DNA of 9,452 nt. It comes from Pseudomonadota bacterium (lineage in GTDB: Bacteria; Myxococcota; Myxococcia; Myxococcales; Myxococcaceae). The notes beneath the pieces were generated by a model that was not told where the DNA came from, searched no databases, and saw only the letters and a list, made by a program, of their open reading frames with translations. Shown piece after piece: positions 1 through 4,710 of this stretch. The stretch is from assembly GCA_023424585.1 (NCBI GenBank), contig JAFADT010000124.1, positions 1-9,452 on the forward strand, read 5' to 3'. The translations under genes and the position numbers were made by a program. How positions within the stretch are numbered: position 1 is the first letter of the stretch; every line of letters begins with the position of its first letter.

Positions 1-1
1 G

Positions 2-1441
2 CTCGCGGGCCTGCTGCTCCAGGACCCGGACCTGCTGCTCCTGGACGAGCCCACGAACCACCTGGACGTGCCCACGCTCGCGTGGTTCGACGGGTTCCTG
101 CGCCGCTCCAACAAGGCGATGGTGCTCATCTCCCACGACCGCGACTTCCTCAACCGGCAGATCAACCGGGTGGTGTCGCTGGAGATGGAGGGCGTGCGCG
201 AGTACGCCGGCAACTACGAGGACTACAAGCGCCAGCGCGCGGAGGAGATGGTGCTCCTCCAGGCCCGGGCGGAGAAGGTGGAGCAGCGCCGCGCGGAGCT
301 GCAGAGCTTCATCGACCGGTTCGGCGCGAAGGCCACCAAGGCGAAGCAGGCCCAGAGCCGCGCGAAGATGCTGGCCAAGCTGGAGAAGGTCCAGGTCCTG
401 GAAGAGCGCCAGACGATGAAGTTCCGCTTCCCGGAAGTGGAGCGCTCCGGCCGGGACGTGGTGCTGATGGAGGGCATCAGCAAGCGGTATGGCCCGCTCA
501 CCGTCTATGACGGGCTGAGCGCGCGCCTGGAGCGGGGCCAGCGCATCGCCGTGGTGGGGGCGAACGGCGCGGGCAAGACGACGCTGCTCAAGCTGGTGGC
601 GGGCGAGCTGGCGCCGGACAGCGGCCAGGTGGCGCTGGGGCACAACGTGGTGGTGGGCTACTACGCGCAGCACCACGCGGACAAGCTGGACCGCCGCAAC
701 ACCATCATCGAGGAGGTCCGGCCCCTGGCGGCGGACAAGCCGGAGAGCTACGTGCGCGGCGTGCTGGGCGCGTTCCTCTTCAGCGGCGATGACGTGGACA
801 AGCCCATCGGCGTGCTGAGCGGCGGCGAGCGCGCGCGCGTGGCGCTGGCGAAGCTGCTGCTGGTGCCGTCCAACTTCCTGCTGATGGACGAGCCGACGAA
901 CCACCTGGACCTGGACTCGTCGGAGATGCTGATCGAGGCGCTGAAGCTGTACGGCGGCACGCTCCTGTTCGTGAGCCACAACCGCAGCTTCATCAACAAC
1001 CTGTGCACGCACGTCTGGGAGGTGGCGGACGGCAAGCTCACGTCGCACCCGGGCAACCTGGACGAGTACCTCTACCACCAGGAGCAGCTGCGCCTGGCGG
1101 CGGAGGGCGCGGACACGGGCGCGTCGAACGGGAAGGGGGCGGCGGCCACCGGGCCGGTGTCGGAGAAGGACCGCAAGCGGATGGAGGCGGAGGCCCGCCA
1201 GCGGCGCTCCGTGGTGGAGGGCCCCATCAAGAAGGAGATCGCGAAGCTGGAGGAGCGCATCGCGAAGGTGGAGGCCGAGCAGAAGGACCGCGAGACGCAG
1301 CTGGCGGACCCGGTGCTCTACAACGACTTCGCCCGGGCGAAGCCGCTGATGGACGCGCACCGCACGGGCAAGGAGGAGCTGGAAGACCTCTATGCCCGGT
1401 GGGAGGCCGCGCAGGAGAAGCTGGCGGCGGCGCAGGCGTAA
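2..1441 (+). CDS. ABC-F family ATPase (YheS/Uup-like), 5' end outside window
   Basis: This is a soluble tandem-ABC ATPase without membrane domains, of the ABC-F family, whose members bind the ribosome and act on stalled or difficult translation. The frame is open from the left edge, so the start and the first Walker A are missing. Visible in order: first-domain Walker B LLLLDEPTNHLD (32-67) and H-switch SHDRDF (131-148); the charged helical linker typical of ABC-F, with SFIDRFGAKATKAKQAQSR (about 305-360); second Walker A GANGAGKTT (557-583); signature LSGGE (815-829); second Walker B FLLMDEPTNHLD (875-910); H-switch SHNRSF (974-991). After a Gly/Ala-rich joint (about 1100-1155), a charged, coiled-coil-like C-terminal domain of roughly 90 residues follows. 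The linker and the C-terminal coiled coil resemble E. coli YheS as I remember it. A GTG at 68 is internal, not the true start, because the Walker B precedes it in frame. The exact ABC-F subgroup is uncertain. Confidence 0.95.
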   Translation, partial: LAGLLLQDPDLLLLDEPTNHLDVPTLAWFDGFLRRSNKAMVLISHDRDFLNRQINRVVSLEMEGVREYAGNYEDYKRQRAEEMVLLQARAEKVEQRRAELQSFIDRFGAKATKAKQAQSRAKMLAKLEKVQVLEERQTMKFRFPEVERSGRDVVLMEGISKRYGPLTVYDGLSARLERGQRIAVVGANGAGKTTLLKLVAGELAPDSGQVALGHNVVVGYYAQHHADKLDRRNTIIEEVRPLAADKPESYVRGVLGAFLFSGDDVDKPIGVLSGGERARVALAKLLLVPSNFLLMDEPTNHLDLDSSEMLIEALKLYGGTLLFVSHNRSFINNLCTHVWEVADGKLTSHPGNLDEYLYHQEQLRLAAEGADTGASNGKGAAATGPVSEKDRKRMEAEARQRRSVVEGPIKKEIAKLEERIAKVEAEQKDRETQLADPVLYNDFARAKPLMDAHRTGKEELEDLYARWEAAQEKLAAAQA

Positions 1442-1445
1442 GGGC

Positions 1446-2149
1446 CTACTGGACGTCGAAGACCTTCCGGACAAGGCCACCGGCGCGTTCGAGCTGCAGC
1501 TCGATGCGCCGGGCGTCGCGCAGCTTCGTGAAGGCCTCCAGCGCCCTGTCGGGGCTGTCCAGGTCCAGGCCGTTGATGCGCTGGAGCACGTCCCCATTGC
1601 GCAGCCCCAGCCGCGAGAAGAACGACTCCTCGCGGAGGGAGAACAGCTTGAAGCCCACGGGGCGGCCGTCCTTGAAGGCGGGGACCACCCGGGCCTGCAT
1701 CGACAGCTCGGGCAGGTGCGTGAGCGCTTCGGCGACGTCCTCGCGGGGCACGGCGTAGGTGTCCGGGCCCGTCTCGCGGATGCCTCGGCCCAGGTCGGAA
1801 CCTCCTGGCTGCGCGGCCCCCGGATGGGCGCTCACCGCGACGGGCGGGGCGGTCCCCGAGCCATCGATGTACTCGACGTGCTCCGGCTGAGGTCCGGCGG
1901 CGGCTCCGGAGGTAACGCCACGCTCGCGACGGACGAGAGCCCCGTCAGCCGGGCCAGCCGCGTCCCATCCAGCGCCGGCGCGGGCGGAGCGCTCGACAGC
2001 CCCGGGGCCGCGGCCCCACCGTCCCGGAGGCCAGGCATCACGAGCTGCGCGAGCACCTGGTTCAGAGTCAACGCGACCGTCAGGGCACACGAAAAGACGA
2101 GCAGGACGAACAGGCCCTGCGCGGACCTCTGCTGCATGACATGGCTCAC
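1446..2149 (-). CDS. GspC-like type II secretion PDZ protein, frame broken between its two halves
   Basis: GspC proteins are inner-membrane parts of the type II secretion machine, with a single membrane helix, a periplasmic HR domain that contacts the secretin, and a PDZ domain. The N-terminal half, read from GTG 2149, starts with a short cytoplasmic stretch and one hydrophobic segment (GLFVLLVFSCALTVALTLNQ), then a Pro/Ala-rich linker; this frame stops at 1832. The C-terminal half, in the -1 frame and ending at TAG 1446-1448, gives the GspC-type run GIRETGPDTYAVPREDV, then VVPAFKDG..GFKLFSL, LGLRNGDVLQRINGL and ELQLERAGG, a good PDZ match. GTG-to-stop distance is 704 nt, one short of a multiple of three. 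Third-base preference moves between frames near 1880-1910, around a CCGCCGCCGG run. Either one base is missing (mutation or sequencing error) or two are extra. Joined, it would be about 234 residues, shorter than usual GspC (near 300), and I see no clear HR domain. AGGGAGG lies 8 nt before GTG 2149. No other type II secretion gene is in the window. Confidence 0.75.
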
Positions 2150-2154
2150 GGAAG

Positions 2155-2183
2155 AGGCCTCCCTGTTTGGAACAGGGAGGCCT
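2155..2183 (-). promoter_or_regulatory. 13-bp stem-loop covering the ribosome binding site of the GspC-like gene
   Basis: AGGCCTCCCTGTT and AACAGGGAGGCCT form a perfect 13-bp inverted repeat around a 3-nt loop. The structure ends 5 nt before the GTG start at 2149, and its distal arm on the minus-strand transcript contains the AGGGAGG ribosome binding site. If transcribed from the M35 gene or further upstream, the hairpin would bury that site. No T-tract follows on either strand, so it is not a canonical intrinsic terminator. It could still act as a U-less terminator downstream of the M35 gene, or as a translational block. The repeat is read directly from the sequence; the role is inferred. 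Confidence 0.6.
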
Positions 2184-2240
2184 TGAGCAAGCCAGGGGCC
2201 AGAGGCCGCCCCAGAGGGCGCAGCCGTGGCGCTCGCGCCG

Positions 2241-2262
2241 TCCCTGGACCTCGTGTCAGGGA
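2241..2262 (-). terminator. weak stem-loop downstream of the M35 protease gene
   Basis: TCCCTG and CAGGGA form a 6-bp stem with a 10-nt loop, 50 to 71 nt past the stop of the minus-strand M35 gene. There is no T-tract. It is the only candidate besides the stronger hairpin at 2155-2183 for ending M35 transcription. Apart from these two structures I see nothing in the 2150-2311 spacer. Confidence 0.2.
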
Positions 2263-2311
2263 GCGCGGCGCAAGCAATGACAACCCGTCATGACACGGTG
2301 TCCGTCATTCC

Positions 2312-3829
2312 TCAGTGGCTGTAATAGAACGACGAACCCCAGATGTAGGCGGTCCGGCTGGCGGGCGCCGTGCCCACCAGGCAGTGCGCGCCGTCATAGC
2401 CACCGATGGGACAGTTGGGGGTCGGCGTGATGTAGAGGTTGTTGGCGTACTTGAACGGCGTCGAGCCCCAGGGCAGCGGCATGACGTAGCAGTTGGCCCC
2501 GTCGAACGTCGACGGCGCGGGGCACGCGTTGCCAGGGCCGGGCGTCAGGTAGAGGTTCCCGGACCAGATGAAGTAGCTGGTGCTCCAGGAGGGGTAGGGG
2601 AGGATGTAGCAGTTCGCGGTGTCCCACGAGGACGGCGCGGGGCACGTCGTGCCGGGGAGCGCGTTGACGTAGTACGCGTTGTTGTAGATGAACGCCGTCA
2701 GCCCGGCGGGCACGTCCATCACGCGGCAGTTCGCCCCGTCCCAGCTCGCGGTGATGGGCGCGCCCGTGTGCGACGTGACGGTCGGCGCGCAGGGGTTGTA
2801 GGAGCCGTAGGGCGTGGCTTCGGCGAAGTATTCGTGCGAGTCCGCGTTCTTGATGGCCTTGTCCGGCTTCGTCGCGGCCAGGTTCTGCGACGCGCTGTGC
2901 CCGTACTCGATGTCGCGGGTGCTGGCGGTCCACCAGAAGTGGCTGATTTCGTGGATCAGCGTCCCGGCCTTGGAGTCACCGCCCGTCATCGGAGCGGTCC
3001 AGAACGCCTTGCAGAGATGGACCTTGTAGTTCTCCCAGGGAATCACGTAGGCATATGCGCTCTTGTTGCAGTTGCAGTAGAACTTGATGTCTTCGTCATC
3101 GATGGCGTTCCGGATCTTCCGGAAGTGCTCCCGGACGGTGCTGTAGCGCGAGCTGTCATTGGCGCCAAACCACGTGGTGTAGCGGGAGGTGACGTTCCCC
3201 GCCACCAGGTAGTCATACGAGTCATCCGCGTAGTTCAAGGCATGCTGCCGCGCGGCGATGATGTCGTTCTTCTCGGAGTCGCTGCACTTCTTGAACTTCT
3301 CGTTGTTGCCGCTGACGCTCTTGGTCTCGCCTTCCAGGTCGTCCGGGTTGGGACGCGGCTCCCGGCCCTCGATGTCCAGGGTGAGGACATTGGAGACAGC
3401 GAGGGGCTTGTCGGACTGGGGCGTGAAGATCTCCGTCTTGTACTGGATGGAGTAGGTCCCGGAGACCGCCAGGTCGTAGTTGTCCCAGAGGGACGCGACG
3501 CCGGAGACGCTCTCTCCCGGCTTCAGCGTCAGGTAGTCGCTGTCCGTGGGCGCCGCGCGCTTGTAGAGCCGGCCCATGTACTCGACGGGCTTCTCTCCCA
3601 GCGACACGGTGAGGATGTCCGCCTCGATGCCCTCGAGGACCGGCGTGTGGTAGCCGAGGATCCGCACCGGACTGCCCGACACGTTGGTGAACGTGACCGT
3701 GACGTCCACGGGCGTGTCCGCCGGAAACCTCGTCACCTTGGACGTGAGCTTGATTTCAAGCGCTTCCCTGGCGTTCGCGTGGGATGGAGTCGCGACGAGC
3801 GCGGCCACGATGAGACAAATCCATTTCAT
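2312..3829 (-). CDS. secreted M35 (aspzincin) metalloendopeptidase with C-terminal Cys repeats, probably peptidyl-Lys specific
   Basis: This predicted 505-residue exported zinc protease has: a signal peptide (1-20, ending AXA-type in ANA); a beta-rich pro-domain (about 23-155) of the kind preceding bacterial M35 catalytic domains (TVTFTNVSGSPVRILGYHTP, LTLKPGES); the catalytic domain (about 180-345); and four Cys repeats (347-505). Zinc ligands are H293 and H297 in HEISH, with E294 as general base, plus D306 nine residues on, the aspzincin spacing. The usual GTxD motif reads STRD, so its Gly is Ser. Counting from D306, Y309, D330 and E333 fall where the fungal enzyme GfMEP has Y133, D154 and E157 (numbering from memory); the last two bind lysine, so cleavage before Lys is predicted. 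Start ATG 3829 is supported by AGGGAG 7 nt upstream. It probably acts outside the cell in protein or prey degradation. Base composition is lower in GC than in neighbours (29 of 60 bases at 3061-3120). Family call is firm; lysine specificity is inferred. Confidence 0.93.
   Translation of the reverse strand: MKWICLIVAALVATPSHANAREALEIKLTSKVTRFPADTPVDVTVTFTNVSGSPVRILGYHTPVLEGIEADILTVSLGEKPVEYMGRLYKRAAPTDSDYLTLKPGESVSGVASLWDNYDLAVSGTYSIQYKTEIFTPQSDKPLAVSNVLTLDIEGREPRPNPDDLEGETKSVSGNNEKFKKCSDSEKNDIIAARQHALNYADDSYDYLVAGNVTSRYTTWFGANDSSRYSTVREHFRKIRNAIDDEDIKFYCNCNKSAYAYVIPWENYKVHLCKAFWTAPMTGGDSKAGTLIHEISHFWWTASTRDIEYGHSASQNLAATKPDKAIKNADSHEYFAEATPYGSYNPCAPTVTSHTGAPITASWDGANCRVMDVPAGLTAFIYNNAYYVNALPGTTCPAPSSWDTANCYILPYPSWSTSYFIWSGNLYLTPGPGNACPAPSTFDGANCYVMPLPWGSTPFKYANNLYITPTPNCPIGGYDGAHCLVGTAPASRTAYIWGSSFYYSH
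2315..2791 (-). repeat. four tandem Cys-x-x-Pro...Asp-Gly-Ala-Asn-Cys protein repeats at the M35 C-terminus
   Basis: Residues 347-505 of the M35 protease contain four units. A Cys starts the unit (347, 396, 436, 473) and a second Cys closes a W/F/Y-D-G/T-A-N/H-C motif (368, 407, 447, 483). An aromatic strand such as AFIYNNAYYV or FIWSGNLYL follows. Cys spacing is 21, 11, 11 and 10, so the first unit is longer. The middle units repeat with a 40-residue period, still visible in DNA: the 16-mer GACGGCGCGGGGCACG occurs at 2511-2526 and again exactly 120 bp away at 2631-2646. Disulfide pairing within each unit is likely but inferred. I recall similar modules on secreted myxobacterial proteins; a surface- or substrate-binding role is only a guess. 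Confidence 0.75.
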
Positions 3830-3836
3830 CCAGCTA

Positions 3837-3901
3837 CTCCCTGCGTGGGTTCAGTGCTTGAGCAGGGTGCAACAACCTGGATGTGTTTATCAATGTGACA
3901 A
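3837..3901 (-). promoter_or_regulatory. ribosome binding site and AT-richer leader of the M35 protease
   Basis: On the minus strand AGGGAG (3837-3842) sits 7 nt before ATG 3829 and fixes that start. Further upstream the sequence is unusually AT-rich for this window (about 3866-3901) and contains TTGTCA (3896-3901), which resembles a -35 box. No convincing -10 box lies 16-18 nt from it, so the promoter call is weak while the ribosome binding site is good. Confidence 0.35.
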
Positions 3902-3917
3902 ATGCGTCGTGAGGAGC

Positions 3918-3948
3918 GCGGATCTGTAACCGGATGCGCTACAGCCGC
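3918..3948 (-). terminator. possible stem-loop after the zinc-ribbon gene
   Basis: Directly after the stop at 3953-3955, GCGG-CTGTA pairs with TACAG-AT-CCGC across an 11-nt loop, giving nine pairs with a two-base bulge. The 12-base palindrome AGCCGCGCGGCT (3943-3954) overlaps the stop codon and competes with it. No T-tract follows, so a terminator role is uncertain. Position between two same-strand genes supports it. Confidence 0.3.
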
Positions 3949-3952
3949 GCGG

Positions 3953-4642
3953 CTACTTGAAGATCTTCGACAGGAACCACACGACCGCGGACTCCGCGGC
4001 GCTGTTGTTCAGGTGCCGGGCGCGGCGGCCATACGTCTCACTGGGCTGGGCCTTGGTCAGCTCGTCCGTGTACGGCGCGGAGCCCTCCGGCGCGCAGCTC
4101 CCGCAGTACAGCCGCTCCTCCCAGACGAACCCGTAGCGCACGTCCAGCCGCCGGCCGCACGTCGTGCAGGACGGCACGTCCCCCACGCGCACCTTGGGCA
4201 GCAGGCTCAGGCTCCGCTTGGGGTCGTACTCGTGCTCGAAGTCCGCGGCGGGGGGCGGCGGCTCCGGCGCCGAGGCCTTCTGGAGCCGGGCCAGCTCCTC
4301 CGCGTCCAGGGCCACGCCCCGGCACTTCCCGCAGACATCGACCGCCACGTCCCGCAGCTCCACCATGGGCAGCGGCGCGTTGCCGCACGTGGGGCAGGTG
4401 GGCGCCTGACGCCCGCAGGACGGACAGCCCGGGACGTACTGGAGCGAGGCCTCACAGCCCTTGCATCGCCCCGGCTTGCCCTTCGCCTGCTCGAACACGG
4501 CCTTCAGCGTCGGAGCGCCGACGACCTTCGCCAGCATCTCCTCCTCGAACCAGGCGGCCCCGCAGGCCCCGCACTCGTCGCGCACCAGCCCCCGGGAGTA
4601 GGCGCTGCGCATCGTCGTCTGGCAGAAGGGGCACGCCTGCAT
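3953..4642 (-). CDS. zf-TFIIB-type zinc-ribbon protein with eight CxxC pairs
   Basis: A 229-residue protein of unknown function. All 16 cysteines lie in eight CxxC pairs: 4/7, 24/27, 60/63, 73/76, 83/86, 104/107, 159/162 and 180/183, predicting four four-Cys metal sites. Sites 1 and 3 match the bacterial zf-TFIIB-like pattern CPxC..M/V...V..D.CG.C.G..(W)...E (CPFC..RDECGACGAAWF; CPTC..VDVCGKCRGVALD). Site 2 is compact, and site 4 follows a Pro-rich, acidic linker (about 126-150). The C-terminus ends in a short hydrophobic stretch, AVVWFLSKIF, that could be an amphipathic or membrane-contacting helix. There is no signal peptide, so it is likely cytoplasmic. ATG 4642 was chosen because the first zinc pair begins two codons later; the ribosome binding site is weak (GGCGGA). 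The gene follows the histidine kinase by 68 bp on the same strand, suggesting an operon. Nucleic-acid or protein binding is plausible but not shown. Confidence 0.85.
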   Translation of the reverse strand: MQACPFCQTTMRSAYSRGLVRDECGACGAAWFEEEMLAKVVGAPTLKAVFEQAKGKPGRCKGCEASLQYVPGCPSCGRQAPTCPTCGNAPLPMVELRDVAVDVCGKCRGVALDAEELARLQKASAPEPPPPAADFEHEYDPKRSLSLLPKVRVGDVPSCTTCGRRLDVRYGFVWEERLYCGSCAPEGSAPYTDELTKAQPSETYGRRARHLNNSAAESAVVWFLSKIFK

Positions 4643-4668
4643 GGCGTCCGCCAGCCTACCGGGTCCTT

Positions 4669-4680
4669 CCCGGAAACGGG
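4669..4680. other. short GNRA-type hairpin between kinase and zinc-ribbon genes
   Basis: CCCG-GAAA-CGGG is a 4-bp stem (5 with the flanking T-A pair) in the 68-bp spacer at 4643-4710. Next to it lies GCCGGCCGGC, itself a palindrome. Neither has a T-tract, so I do not call a terminator. Such a short structure is common by chance in sequence this GC-rich. Confidence 0.2.
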
Positions 4681-4710
4681 ATGCCGGCCGGCCGCCTTTT
4701 TCCGCGAGCG

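Noticed and set aside
1880..1910. Programmed -1 frameshifting in the GspC-like gene.
   Set aside because: No X-XXY-YYZ slippery heptamer or clear downstream stimulatory structure was found; CCGCCGCCGG does not fit. A base loss or sequencing error is simpler.
1446..2090. Treating the 214-residue C-terminal frame from GTG 2090 as the whole gene.
   Set aside because: Its first 55 or so residues are a shadow of the membrane-anchor frame, which has the hydrophobic helix and a good ribosome binding site at 2149.
2511..2646. The 16-bp direct repeat as a mobile-element or CRISPR-like repeat.
   Set aside because: It lies inside the coding repeats of the M35 protease in phase with the 40-residue period, so protein repetition explains it.
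2315..3898. A 527-residue plus-strand frame opposite the M35 protease.
   Set aside because: Val/Arg/Gly-rich with no recognisable motif. The minus strand has the protease with all catalytic residues. The frame is open because of high GC.
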